This document shows, piece by piece, positions 26,171 to 34,698 of a stretch of DNA of 64,000 nt. The notes beneath the pieces are model-generated. The model searched no databases. It was not told the origin of the DNA and saw only the letters and a list, made by a program, of their open reading frames with translations. The position numbers and the translations under genes are program-made. The stretch spans positions 124,001 through 188,000 of the forward strand of contig NZ_QLLK01000001.1 of assembly GCF_003259505.1 (NCBI RefSeq), in the 5' to 3' direction. The stretch's first letter is position 1. Every line of letters begins with the position of its first letter. The DNA comes from Algoriphagus yeomjeoni. GTDB taxonomy: Bacteria; Bacteroidota; Bacteroidia; Cytophagales; Cyclobacteriaceae.

Positions 26171-28699
26171 ATGAAGAAACTATTACTCCTATCATTATTC
26201 GTTTTTTCTATCACCATCTGCACCTGGGCTCAGATCCAGACACCCGAACAATTTTTAGGCTACAAGCCTGGAGATCGATTCACTCCTCATCACCGCATGG
26301 TAGATTACTTCGAATATGTGGCCGCGAGTAATCCCAATGTTAAACTTATCCAATATGGAGAGACGAATGAAAAACGCCCACTAATCGTAGCGATCCTTTC
26401 TAGTTCGGAAAACATGGCCAATCTTGAGCAAATACGCACAGATAACTTGAAAAGAACAGGCATGCTGGCAGGTGAACCATCCACTTCTGTTCCGATCAAC
26501 TGGATGTCTTTCAATGTTCATGGAAATGAATCTGTGGGTATGGAAGCTGCGATTTCTTCATTCTACACATTGGCAAACCCTGACAATGCTAAATCTCAAG
26601 AATGGTTGAAAAACCAAGTAGTCATCATCGACCCATGTATCAATCCTGATGGTAGAGATCGCTATTCGAACTGGTACAACCAGAAAATGAATACCACCCT
26701 TCAGCCGGATTTACAATCAGTAGAGCATAATGAGCCTTGGCCAGGCGGACGAGCAAATCACTATTTATTTGATTTGAATAGGGACTGGGCATGGCAAGTT
26801 CAAGTAGAATCTCAGGCTAGAATGAAGCTATACAATCAGTGGATGCCTCAGCTTCATCTTGATTTTCATGAGCAGGGCATCAACAATCCATTTTACATGG
26901 CTCCAGCAGCTGAGCCTCTTCACGAGCAATTGACTGAATGGCAGCATGAGTTTCAGGATACTTTTGGTAGAAATACTGCCAAATATTTTGATGAGGCTGG
27001 AAGATTTTACTTCACAAAAGAGCGTTTCGATTTACTTTATCCATCCTATGGTGATTCCTACCCGATGTTTAATGGAGCTATCGGAATGACTATCGAGCAA
27101 GGTGGTGGCGGTCAAGCTGGAGTTGGAGGATTTGATGCTGTAGGAGACACGGTGACATTGAGCTACAGAATTCAAGGCCACTATACCGCAGCGATGTCGG
27201 CTGCAGAAGTAACCAGCAAAAACGCTGAAAAATTGCTTTCAGAATTTGAGAAGTTTTTCGATGAAAACTCTTCTTCCCCAAAAGGCCACTACAAAAGCTT
27301 TGTGATCAAAGGAGAAAGCAATCCAGCGCAAATAGCCAAGTTGCTTGAACTCTTGGATAAAAATAAGATTGCTTATGGAAAAGCTGGGGAAAAATCAGGC
27401 CTCAAAGGTTTCTCTTATACGTCTGGGAAAAGCGAATCTTTCTCCACAAGCGAGGAGGATATTATCATTAATGCCTACCAGCCTAAGTCGGTGTTGACGC
27501 AGGTTCTTTTTGAGCCAAATCCTATCCTGAACGACAGCATCACCTATGACATCACGAGTTGGTCCATGCCTTATGCCTATGGTCTTGAAGCATACGCACT
27601 GGAAACTAGAGTGAACGCAGCTGAGGAATATGAGAAGCCAGCTTTTACAGCAAATACTGCCGGCAAAACGCCTGTGGCATACGTTGCTTCTTGGGAAGGG
27701 ACGAGAGATGCCGCTTTCCTTTCTGCTCTTTTGACGGCTGATATTCGCGTGAAATACAATGAATTTCCTTTTGAAGTAGAAGGGAAAAGCTTTCCTGCAG
27801 GATCATTGATGATCACCAAAGGCGGGAATGAATATGTTCCGAATTTTGATCAGAAAGTCGTAGAAATCGCTAATAAATTTGGCGTATCACTGGCTACCAC
27901 AATGAGTGGCTATGTGGATAAAGGCAAAGACTTTGGCTCACCGAATATCCGGGTCATCCAAGCACCGAAGGTAGCTTTGATCGGTGGGGAAGGAACCAAT
28001 TCTCTGAATTATGGAGCGATCTGGCACTTCTTCGAAAAAGACTTGAACTATCCACTAGTGCATTTGGAGCTTGATAATATGGGTCGCTATGACCTAAGCA
28101 AATACACTGTACTCATAATGCCATCCATGCGAGGAGGATTAAGTAAATCAGCTGAGGAAAATGTAATGGAGTGGGTTCGAGGAGGTGGAAAATTAATCGC
28201 AATTGATGGTGCTTTGAGTCTTTTTGCAAACAAGGAAGGTTTTAACCTGAAGACATTCGAAAACGAGGACGAGAAAAAAGCCTCTGAAAAGAAAAGAGAT
28301 TCCCTCGCAAAAGCTGAGCGCCTGACTCCTTACCAAGAAGCTGAGCGCGTTGCAATTTCAGGCGGAGCAGCAGGAGCAATTTATCAGATCACGATGGACG
28401 AGACTCATCCACTAGGATATGGTACTGGCGGAACTTACTATACGCTAAAAAACAATTCCAGCAAATATGCCTTCCTCAGTAATGGATCAAACGCAGGAAT
28501 AATCGCAAATAACGACGCTTATAGAACTGGCTACATCGGCTTCAAAATCAAATCGACCATGGGTGAATCTCTTGCAATAGGCGTAGAGAATGCCGGACGT
28601 GGAGAAATCGTTTACTTCGTGGATGATCCGATCTTTAGAGGCTTCTGGGAATCAGGCAAACTAGTGTTGAGTAATGCGATCTTCATGGTAGGACAGTAA
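26171..28699 (+). CDS. Secreted M14 family zinc carboxypeptidase-like protein
   Basis: 842 aa with a signal peptide (1-20, ending TWAQ). The M14 catalytic domain (about 30-350) has H117-G-N-E120 and H233 (LDFHEQG) as zinc ligands, the substrate carboxylate-binding region NPDGRDRYSNW, and E309 (TIEQGGGGQ) as likely general base. The C-terminal part (about 500-840) includes VALIGGEGTNSLNYGAIWHFFE and resembles the amidotransferase-like domain found after M14 in Bacteroidetes proteins. It should cleave peptides or peptidoglycan-type substrates outside the cytoplasm. Its terminator lies in a sequence repeated at 30417. Confidence 0.92.
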   Translation: MKKLLLLSLFVFSITICTWAQIQTPEQFLGYKPGDRFTPHHRMVDYFEYVAASNPNVKLIQYGETNEKRPLIVAILSSSENMANLEQIRTDNLKRTGMLAGEPSTSVPINWMSFNVHGNESVGMEAAISSFYTLANPDNAKSQEWLKNQVVIIDPCINPDGRDRYSNWYNQKMNTTLQPDLQSVEHNEPWPGGRANHYLFDLNRDWAWQVQVESQARMKLYNQWMPQLHLDFHEQGINNPFYMAPAAEPLHEQLTEWQHEFQDTFGRNTAKYFDEAGRFYFTKERFDLLYPSYGDSYPMFNGAIGMTIEQGGGGQAGVGGFDAVGDTVTLSYRIQGHYTAAMSAAEVTSKNAEKLLSEFEKFFDENSSSPKGHYKSFVIKGESNPAQIAKLLELLDKNKIAYGKAGEKSGLKGFSYTSGKSESFSTSEEDIIINAYQPKSVLTQVLFEPNPILNDSITYDITSWSMPYAYGLEAYALETRVNAAEEYEKPAFTANTAGKTPVAYVASWEGTRDAAFLSALLTADIRVKYNEFPFEVEGKSFPAGSLMITKGGNEYVPNFDQKVVEIANKFGVSLATTMSGYVDKGKDFGSPNIRVIQAPKVALIGGEGTNSLNYGAIWHFFEKDLNYPLVHLELDNMGRYDLSKYTVLIMPSMRGGLSKSAEENVMEWVRGGGKLIAIDGALSLFANKEGFNLKTFENEDEKKASEKKRDSLAKAERLTPYQEAERVAISGGAAGAIYQITMDETHPLGYGTGGTYYTLKNNSSKYAFLSNGSNAGIIANNDAYRTGYIGFKIKSTMGESLAIGVENAGRGEIVYFVDDPIFRGFWESGKLVLSNAIFMVGQ

Positions 28700-28707
28700 G
28701 AGAGATA

Positions 28708-28770
28708 TTAGTATCAAGACAAAAGTATCAAGACCGGCAGCTGAGAAGTGGCCGGTTTTTTTAATTTTAA
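28708..28770 (+). repeat. Direct repeat copy 1, containing the M14 gene terminator
   Basis: TTAGTATCAAGAC...AAGTATCAAGACCGGC followed by a GC stem and TTTAATTTTAA. It matches 30417-30477 over its whole length, with only the terminator loop diverged. Within it, ACCGGC (28733-28738) and GCCGGT (28751-28756) plus a T-run (28757-28762) form an intrinsic terminator for the M14 gene. AGTATCAAGAC also occurs twice in tandem-like spacing. Confidence 0.8.
28733..28762 (+). terminator. Intrinsic terminator of the M14 peptidase gene
   Basis: Six-bp GC-rich stem ACCGGC / GCCGGT with a 12-nt loop and a run of six T, 34 bp past the stop codon. Confidence 0.7.
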
Positions 28771-28792
28771 AAGAACATTTAGAAATTCATAA

Positions 28793-29944
28793 CTATTTCA
28801 ATTGATAAACATAAAATTTCCGAAAGGTATCTTGGTTTTCGTCCTCTCTGATCGAAATTCCACCCACAATTAATCTATCATCCTGAAACACAAAATTCCT
28901 AGCGATAGGCATTTCGTAATAGTTGATTGAACTGTCTTTTGGGTCAAATTCTATCATAGTAACTCCACGAAGATTTTGATTAATTATATCAAACAAGGGT
29001 AACTCCCGAGCATTTTCATCTTTTAAATGAGAAACTAGACGATATACTTTGCCATTATGAACTTTGGAGAACTCGTAGTTTTTTTCCTTGGTTAGATATT
29101 CAATACTTTCCGCTCTATCTGGCACATGATCATAAAAATTGTTTTTGTGTCCAGTTTCAATTCCACAATAAAAAGTCACAATAGATTTATCCTCATACTT
29201 ATAAAGGTACAGACTATCAGAAAAGGGAAAATTAATTATCGCCGTTTCATTATCATAATTCGAAATTTGCCCTCCTGTTAGATTCGAGGGTAAAAATTTC
29301 CCAATGAGGCTCTTAGGGTATTCAATACTATCTGAAAACCTTTGCTCAACCAATTCATATTTTTGAAAAGGAATTACTTTTTCAAAATAGTCTTGATCGT
29401 CGTAACGAGTATCGTTTATAGTTGGGAGAATCATTTCCCCATTTCTGTAGAAAATATCTGAGTAAAAACCGCTAATGTAGAACCTAGAAAAGTCCCTACT
29501 ATTATAACTGTACTCCTTTAGTATTTCCCCAAAGGAATTATATAAATAGAAATGATCCTTTAAAGCGGGAAAAACATAAATAGAATCTTCCGCTTTATAA
29601 GAAATAAATAGATCTGGCGCATTAAAACCATCTGGCCCTTCTCTTGGAATATGGATTGGCTCTAAATATGCACCTTGCTCCAAATCCAACCTTAAGATTA
29701 GAAGGTCTTGCCTTCTATCCATCCCATAATCAATAAGAAGACTTTGCGATGAATCACTAAATGCTTGCCACTTCGAATTCTCAATATATTCAAGTGGCAA
29801 TTTTACTTCAATACTGTCTATTAATTCCAGGTCAGTATATTCAAAGATGTCAGAATCTATCCTTGAAGAACAGCTTATTGAACTAACGGTAAGAGCCAAA
29901 ATAAATTGATGGCTCTTACCTTTTACAAAATCACAAAAACTCAC
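28793..29944 (-). CDS. DUF4221-like lipoprotein (beta-propeller type)
   Basis: 383 aa. A hydrophobic N-terminal segment ends in SSISC, a plausible lipobox, so it is probably a lipoprotein. The body is beta-rich with repeated strand-turn pairs (SLLIDYGMDRRQDLLILRLDLEQGAYL, IPREGPDGFNAPD, SIYVFPALKDHFYLYN). That fits the DUF4221/six-bladed propeller-like proteins of Bacteroidetes, whose function is unknown. A second member lies at 40463-41581. It follows a small exported peptide gene by 10 bp and the pair is bracketed by direct repeats. Confidence 0.8.
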   Translation of the reverse strand: MSFCDFVKGKSHQFILALTVSSISCSSRIDSDIFEYTDLELIDSIEVKLPLEYIENSKWQAFSDSSQSLLIDYGMDRRQDLLILRLDLEQGAYLEPIHIPREGPDGFNAPDLFISYKAEDSIYVFPALKDHFYLYNSFGEILKEYSYNSRDFSRFYISGFYSDIFYRNGEMILPTINDTRYDDQDYFEKVIPFQKYELVEQRFSDSIEYPKSLIGKFLPSNLTGGQISNYDNETAIINFPFSDSLYLYKYEDKSIVTFYCGIETGHKNNFYDHVPDRAESIEYLTKEKNYEFSKVHNGKVYRLVSHLKDENARELPLFDIINQNLRGVTMIEFDPKDSSINYYEMPIARNFVFQDDRLIVGGISIREDENQDTFRKFYVYQLK

Positions 29945-29954
29945 GAATGGATAT

Positions 29955-30203
29955 CTAGATCAAGGAGAACAATTTCTCATAAGCGGAGAAGTCTATTCGA
30001 GAAGCACTCCCTGGAGTAGTGCAATCATCTCCAATTTTACTCTCGCAATGAGTGACTACATACGTTCTCCCGTCCATACGGTCAAGACTAACTTCTGATT
30101 TATAATCCCATCCTGTGGCCATATAAGCGTAAGAATTAATAGAGCCAAACGAAATAATACCAACCAACAGGCACGAAAATGTAAATACAAATTTCTTTTT
30201 CAT
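29955..30203 (-). CDS. Small exported peptide with two cysteines, paired with a DUF4221 lipoprotein
   Basis: 82 aa from the ATG at 30203; a longer frame from 30254 would add residues before an obvious signal peptide, so I reject it. The signal peptide MKKKFVFTFSCLLVGIISF ends near NSYA. The mature peptide is about 55 aa with two Cys (THCESKIGDDCTTPG), which could form a disulfide. Its stop is 10 bp before the DUF4221 start, so the two are very likely co-transcribed. In Bacteroidetes, propeller lipoproteins are often next to small secreted peptides (such as NVEALA types), but this one lacks an NVEALA motif. The function is unknown. Confidence 0.72.
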   Translation of the reverse strand: MKKKFVFTFSCLLVGIISFGSINSYAYMATGWDYKSEVSLDRMDGRTYVVTHCESKIGDDCTTPGSASRIDFSAYEKLFSLI

Positions 30204-30416
30204 AACAATCAAATTTAAAATAGTGAAATAATAACAATGTCTAAAAATGGCCATTAGAGACGCATAAGTTTATGTAAAAAAAAAAAAACTTGCAAGTTCT
30301 TAGTTCAAAAATAATCACTTTAGTTTGAGTTAAACGTAAGCAAACATACTAACTCGTTAATTATAAGATAGATTAATTTGAGATCAAATATGACCAAAGC
30401 CTCTCGGAAACAGATT

Positions 30417-30477
30417 TTAGTATCTAGACTTAAGTATCAAGACCGGCTGCCGGGTGTAGTCGGTTTTTTAATTTTAA
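30417..30477 (+). repeat. Direct repeat copy 2, with a weaker terminator-like stem
   Basis: TTAGTATCTAGAC...AAGTATCAAGACCGGC, then a stem (ACCGGCT with AGTCGGT, one G-U pair) and TTTTTTAATTTTAA. It is homologous to 28708-28770 in the same orientation. No plus-strand gene ends here, so a terminator has no obvious job; it looks like a duplicated copy. Confidence 0.75.
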
Positions 30478-30583
30478 CCTTTAATCATGCAAAGAGAGAC
30501 GAATAATCTAGACCTCTTACTATTCCAGAAGCAGTCCTTGAATTACTGATGCATTTCTAGCACCAATTATTAATTTATCATTT

Positions 30584-30636
30584 TGCACAATTGAATGTGC
30601 ATTTTTTTTGTGTTTTTGCACAAATGAATGTGCAAT
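30584..30636 (+). repeat. Two near-identical palindromes just upstream of a relic ORF
   Basis: TGCACAATTGAATGTGCA (30584-30601) and TGCACAAATGAATGTGCA (30617-30634) are each inverted repeats with a 6-nt loop. They differ at one base and are spaced 33 bp apart; the second ends 2 bp before the ATG at 30637. This twin-palindrome-before-start layout mirrors 23994-24137. Confidence 0.8.
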
Positions 30637-30732
30637 ATGGAAGAGTTACTTGAGAGGTATGATCAGGCTATCTATGCGACTAGATACATTAAAATAAACA
30701 AGGCTCAAAAAGAATTGGTGAAGTTGACTTAG
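30637..30732 (+). pseudogene. Relic of an ATPase-type gene start (31 codons)
   Basis: A 31-codon frame beginning MEELLERYDQAIYATRY and ending QKELVKLT. The first residues resemble the N-terminus of AAA_14/DUF4143 ATPases in Bacteroidetes (a short ELLxxYxxAI helix before the Walker A domain), but no ATPase body follows. I read it as a remnant after deletion. The family assignment rests on my memory of such N-termini and is tentative. Confidence 0.35.
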
Positions 30733-30935
30733 TCCTGAATTCCTTGAATGATAATTCCGTATCGAAAAAATATCACCAATCTCCAGGAAAACCTATTGCA
30801 TAAACTTATTTCCTATAACCTAGTCTTTCCATAAGTCTGCCCTTTTTTGCATTCAAATGCTCTTTTGGCAGTTTAACCCAAATTGCTGCAATTCTACCGC
30901 AGGACTTGCGATATTTAAGCAAACAATCACCACAC

Positions 30936-32735
30936 ATGAAATTACTTCAGTCTCTCCTTCTGACACTACTACTTTTCACCATACCTACACTCATTTTTGC
31001 CCAAGATATTATGCCTCCTACAATTCCATGGAGCGGAAAAAGCAAATCGTTGCTTGTGGATAAGTCTAGCCTATGGGTCACTCCTTTCGAACTTTCGGAT
31101 GGATTAGAATCACCTACTTACAACCAAACGATGGATTGGATAAAGAAATTGGTGGCTGATTCTGAGTACCTCGAACTAGTCACAGCGGGAATAAGTGAGC
31201 AAGGGAGGCCGATCCAAATGGTGATTGCATCTCTGGATCAGGACTTTTCTGCAAAGGGGTTATCCACATCAAAAAAACCGCTGATTTTATTCCAAGCAGG
31301 TATCCATGCAGGGGAAATAGATGGGAAGGATGCCGGAATGATGTTACTCAGGGATATTAGCCAAGGAAGTAAATTGTCCCTTTTGGAGCAATCAAACCTA
31401 CTTTTTATCCCAATTCTAAACGTAGACGGCCATGAGCGAAGAAGCGAATATGGCAGAGTAAATCAGCGTGGGCCTAAAGAAATGGGTTGGAGAACGAATG
31501 CTGTCAACCTAAATCTTAATAGGGATTACACCAAACTTGAGACCGCAGGAATTCAAGCGGTAACAGAAGTTATCAACAGCTATGATCCCGATCTTTACAT
31601 AGACATTCATGTCACCGATGGGGCAGACTATCAGTACGACATCACCTATGGCTATGTAGCGACGGGCGGCTATTCACCTGAAATTTCCAACTGGCTATCC
31701 ACCCACTTTCAGCCTGAGGTAGACCAAGCGTTAAAGGACAATGGACACATTCCAGGACCACTTTTGTTTGCTGCCAATGGAAATGATTTTTCAGCTGGCA
31801 ACGTGGCTTTTTCTTTTAGTCCACGTTTCTCACATACCTATGGCGACATCAAGCACATTCCTTCTATTCTGATCGAAAACCACTCACTGAAGCCTTTTGA
31901 ACAACGTGTTCTTGGCACCTATGTGTTCTTGGAGCAAGCGATTAAATCTGTCGGGAATCATTTTGAAACGCTGCAAAAAGCAGTGGCTGCTGATTCCAAT
32001 CAACCGAAAGAATCTATTCCTGTCAAATTCAAATTCCGTGAAATCGCAGCTGACTCCATGGAGTTCCTCGGAGTAGCTTCTTCAAAAGTAAAGTCCGAAA
32101 TAACAGGAGCAGAGTATGTGAAGTGGGAAGGAAAACCAATTACCCAGTCCGTTCCGAGCATTTTCATGGATGTGCCCGAACTTTCTGTTTCAGTTCCAAA
32201 AGCCTACTGGGTGCCCGTAGAATGGACAGAAGTCATCACAAAGCTGAAGCAACATGGTATCCAAATGGAAACGTTGAGTGAAGCAAAAGAATTACGTGTT
32301 GAGTTATCCACAGTCACAAGCTATTCCATGGGAAACCAGCCTTATGAAGGATTGATGCGGGTTCAGCGATTTGAGCTTGACAAAACGTACAGAACAATGA
32401 CACTGAATCCCGGTTCCGTAAGAGTAGGTACAGGTCAAGCACTGGGTGAACTTGCAGTAATTTTACTGGAGCCAGAATCAGTGGACAGTTTTTTCCAATG
32501 GGGATATTTCAATTCGATTTTCTCTCAAACAGAATACATGGAAACATACATCATGGAGCCTTTGATTGCTAAAATGCTGTCTGAGGATGCTGATTTGAAA
32601 AAACGATTTGAGGAAGAAAAAGCTACGAATCTTGAGTTCGCAAAATCTCCAAGGCAAGTATATCGCTGGTTTTACGAGCAAACGCCTTACTTCGATCAAA
32701 ACTGGAAAGTGATTCCTGTGGGGAGGGAGTGGTAA
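30936..32735 (+). CDS. Secreted M14 family zinc carboxypeptidase-like protein (second)
   Basis: 599 aa from the ATG at 30936, chosen over a TTG at 30906 because it begins a clean signal peptide (MKLLQSLLLTLLLF...IFAQ). The zinc site is H124-A-G-E127 and H225 (IDIHVTDG), with NVDGHERRSEYGR and LNLNRDYTKLE as substrate-pocket motifs of M14. SILIENHSLKPFEQRV lies where the catalytic Glu strand is expected. It is only distantly related to the M14 protein at 26171. The stop is 13 bp from the convergent yceI-like gene. Confidence 0.9.
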   Translation: MKLLQSLLLTLLLFTIPTLIFAQDIMPPTIPWSGKSKSLLVDKSSLWVTPFELSDGLESPTYNQTMDWIKKLVADSEYLELVTAGISEQGRPIQMVIASLDQDFSAKGLSTSKKPLILFQAGIHAGEIDGKDAGMMLLRDISQGSKLSLLEQSNLLFIPILNVDGHERRSEYGRVNQRGPKEMGWRTNAVNLNLNRDYTKLETAGIQAVTEVINSYDPDLYIDIHVTDGADYQYDITYGYVATGGYSPEISNWLSTHFQPEVDQALKDNGHIPGPLLFAANGNDFSAGNVAFSFSPRFSHTYGDIKHIPSILIENHSLKPFEQRVLGTYVFLEQAIKSVGNHFETLQKAVAADSNQPKESIPVKFKFREIAADSMEFLGVASSKVKSEITGAEYVKWEGKPITQSVPSIFMDVPELSVSVPKAYWVPVEWTEVITKLKQHGIQMETLSEAKELRVELSTVTSYSMGNQPYEGLMRVQRFELDKTYRTMTLNPGSVRVGTGQALGELAVILLEPESVDSFFQWGYFNSIFSQTEYMETYIMEPLIAKMLSEDADLKKRFEEEKATNLEFAKSPRQVYRWFYEQTPYFDQNWKVIPVGREW

Positions 32736-32748
32736 ATATGAACAGATT

Positions 32749-33345
32749 CTAATTCTGCTTTTCAAGTACCAATGAAAAATTTACCATAACCGAATCCTGT
32801 ACTTTAACTGTACCTAAAAACTTCACTGGTGCTTCAATATTAAAATCGGATAAGAGGATTTTTCTCTCTCCTGAAAACAAAGCAGTATCTCCATCTTTGG
32901 CTAGGAACACACATGAAATTGGATACTGTTTTGAAATACCAACTAGGGTGATCTCTACTTTTCCTGTGAGATTTGACTGGTTAGCAGTCTCAGATCCTTT
33001 GGTCAAGCTGAGAAATTTGACTTTGATAGTAGGATATTGATCTACTTCTATAGTCTTTTTGAAATCCCTAGTCAACAGAGAGTTATTACAGTCAAAGTTT
33101 GTACTCGTAATTAATACTTCTCCATTCCATTGCCCTACTTCTCCATGATTTGCAGTTATCCGTTGCGTCAAATACTCAGCTCCTGAGTTACTATAATTTT
33201 CGCATTGAAATTTTGAAACATTGGTGGTTCCCAAAATTTCCAACAAACTATCCGAGGTAATTTTCCAATTAATCACCTCTTCCTTTGGCGTAACAAGTGA
33301 AATAAAAACCAAATTGAAAATCAAAATAAGCTGTTGAATTGTCAT
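32749..33345 (-). CDS. YceI family periplasmic protein (downstream copy)
   Basis: 198 aa with a short hydrophobic N-terminus acting as signal (to about residue 20). It has the YceI lipocalin-like beta pattern: WKITSDSLLEILGTTNVSKFQCEN, then DFKKTIEVDQYPTIKVKFLSL (matching the usual 'D-x-x-K-Y-P-x-I-x-F' strand) and LLSDFNIEAPVKFLGTVKVQD at the C-terminus. YceI proteins bind long isoprenoid or amphiphilic lipids. Third gene of yceI-porin-yceI; it is preceded by an intercistronic hairpin. Confidence 0.85.
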   Translation of the reverse strand: MTIQQLILIFNLVFISLVTPKEEVINWKITSDSLLEILGTTNVSKFQCENYSNSGAEYLTQRITANHGEVGQWNGEVLITSTNFDCNNSLLTRDFKKTIEVDQYPTIKVKFLSLTKGSETANQSNLTGKVEITLVGISKQYPISCVFLAKDGDTALFSGERKILLSDFNIEAPVKFLGTVKVQDSVMVNFSLVLEKQN

Positions 33346-33360
33346 GGCTTTTAAATAATG

Positions 33361-33395
33361 AAGCCAATTCTCCCAATTAAGGTAAGAATTGGCTT
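33361..33395 (-). promoter_or_regulatory. Intercistronic hairpin between the porin and the downstream yceI gene
   Basis: Perfect 11-bp stem, AAGCCAATTCT (33361-33371) with AGAATTGGCTT (33385-33395), 13-nt loop. On the transcribed minus strand it is not followed by a T-run. It is therefore more likely an RNA-processing, stability or partial-termination element, setting the ratio of porin to YceI, than a full terminator. Confidence 0.55.
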
Positions 33396-33407
33396 TATGT
33401 TATTGGA

Positions 33408-34682
33408 TTAGAAACTGATCGCTGCTTCGATATTCACTCCATCGAACTTCGCGCCGTTGTAAATACTAGTAGCAGCATAACCATTCTTATATTCTTGGTT
33501 CATGTACTCCAGCTTGACAATCACATTTTTTGTCATAAACCATCCTCCGCCAATATTTAATCGGCTGATTTCTATTTCGGAAGTATCTGATTCCCTGTTT
33601 TTCCCTCTGACGGTATTATATCTGCCTCCGATATAAAACTGCTCAGTTCCTCCGAAACGGTAAAGAAGTTCACCGGATAATTGGGTGAAATTACCGTCGC
33701 CCTGCTCTTCAGAATTACTTACAGATTCTACAATCCCAAAGAACTCCAGCCCCTTATATTTAAGAAATGGATTTATCTGGAAAGCAGTCATTTGCTTGAA
33801 TCGAGGATTGAATCTTCCTTCAAAATCATTTGCAGTTCCCTCCAAAGGTTGTAAAATACCATAATAACGTCCTCCTGCTCTGTCACCACCATATAGCCAA
33901 GTTCCGGTTGTAGTACCGTTATTCAGATACCAAGATCCTGTAAGTCTAAACCTAAAATCATCAGTCATTTGCTTATCCACACCTAGCTTTCCGTAAAAGG
34001 ACAATTTGTTATCTGTATTGTCATTTACTATTACGTTCTGGTTCAGTTTGCCATTGGAAAGTCCAACGACAGCAATCAATGCGTCTTTTTGAACTGTCAC
34101 TTCCCCAAATGCTTCAGTGGAAAAGGAATCCATGATGTAATTTCCTATGAATGGGTTGTAAATCACTCGGGCATTATCGGACCGACGGAAGTGAGCATCG
34201 CCGTAATTAAACTCATCCAGTCCAAACGTGATTGTAGTATAATCCATGACCCCATCAAGAAACCCTTCCTTGATAAATCCCAGTCGATCAATTTGAAGAT
34301 AGCCTCCTTTGACCCAAGCTTCATTGTGATGTTTGGAAGAAAGGTAAGTTCTCAGATGCAATCTCAATCCGTCAGCAAGCTGTGTGTTGATGTTCAGGTT
34401 GGCAGAAGGCAAATTGAAATTTGAGCCCAATTCTACTAGGTTATTCAATGAATTGGAATGATTGATAGATTGGAACTGCAATGCAAAGTCTCCACCTACA
34501 AAAACACGAACCTTTTCAAAATCGCCTCCTTTTTCTTTTGGAGCCTCAAACACATTTAAGCCATCCTTGCTGTTTTGGCGAAAATACTGAAGTTCTGTTT
34601 TCTCTTGAGCGAAAGTAAGACTACTTGTAGACATCATACAAACAAGAGTACTACTCACTAATGTGATAAGCGTTAATTTCAT
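33408..34682 (-). CDS. Outer-membrane porin-like beta-barrel protein
   Basis: 424 aa with a signal peptide (1-25, ending LTFAQ). The mature protein is built of amphipathic beta strands with aromatic residues (ADGLRLHLRTYLSSKHHNEAWVKGGYLQID, FRFRLTGSWYLNNG) and ends in a final strand with terminal Phe (GVNIEAAISF), as expected for barrels inserted by BamA. It resembles Bacteroidetes porin-type OMPs of the phosphate/carbohydrate group. It lies 16 bp after the first yceI gene and 62 bp before the second, so it is the middle gene of an operon. The substrate is not evident. Confidence 0.82.
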   Translation of the reverse strand: MKLTLITLVSSTLVCMMSTSSLTFAQEKTELQYFRQNSKDGLNVFEAPKEKGGDFEKVRVFVGGDFALQFQSINHSNSLNNLVELGSNFNLPSANLNINTQLADGLRLHLRTYLSSKHHNEAWVKGGYLQIDRLGFIKEGFLDGVMDYTTITFGLDEFNYGDAHFRRSDNARVIYNPFIGNYIMDSFSTEAFGEVTVQKDALIAVVGLSNGKLNQNVIVNDNTDNKLSFYGKLGVDKQMTDDFRFRLTGSWYLNNGTTTGTWLYGGDRAGGRYYGILQPLEGTANDFEGRFNPRFKQMTAFQINPFLKYKGLEFFGIVESVSNSEEQGDGNFTQLSGELLYRFGGTEQFYIGGRYNTVRGKNRESDTSEIEISRLNIGGGWFMTKNVIVKLEYMNQEYKNGYAATSIYNGAKFDGVNIEAAISF

Positions 34683-34698
34683 AATGGCTTAGTTTAGA

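Larger units (their letters stand above)
30204..30935. other. Long intergenic region: promoter of the peptide operon, repeat copy and ATPase-gene relic
   Basis: About 730 bp without an intact gene. From the left it holds the minus-strand promoter region of the peptide-DUF4221 pair (with an A-run near 30276-30288), direct repeat copy 2 (30417-30477), a double palindrome (30581-30636), a 31-codon relic (30637-30732), and roughly 200 bp leading to the second M14 gene in which I see nothing specific. Confidence 0.6.
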
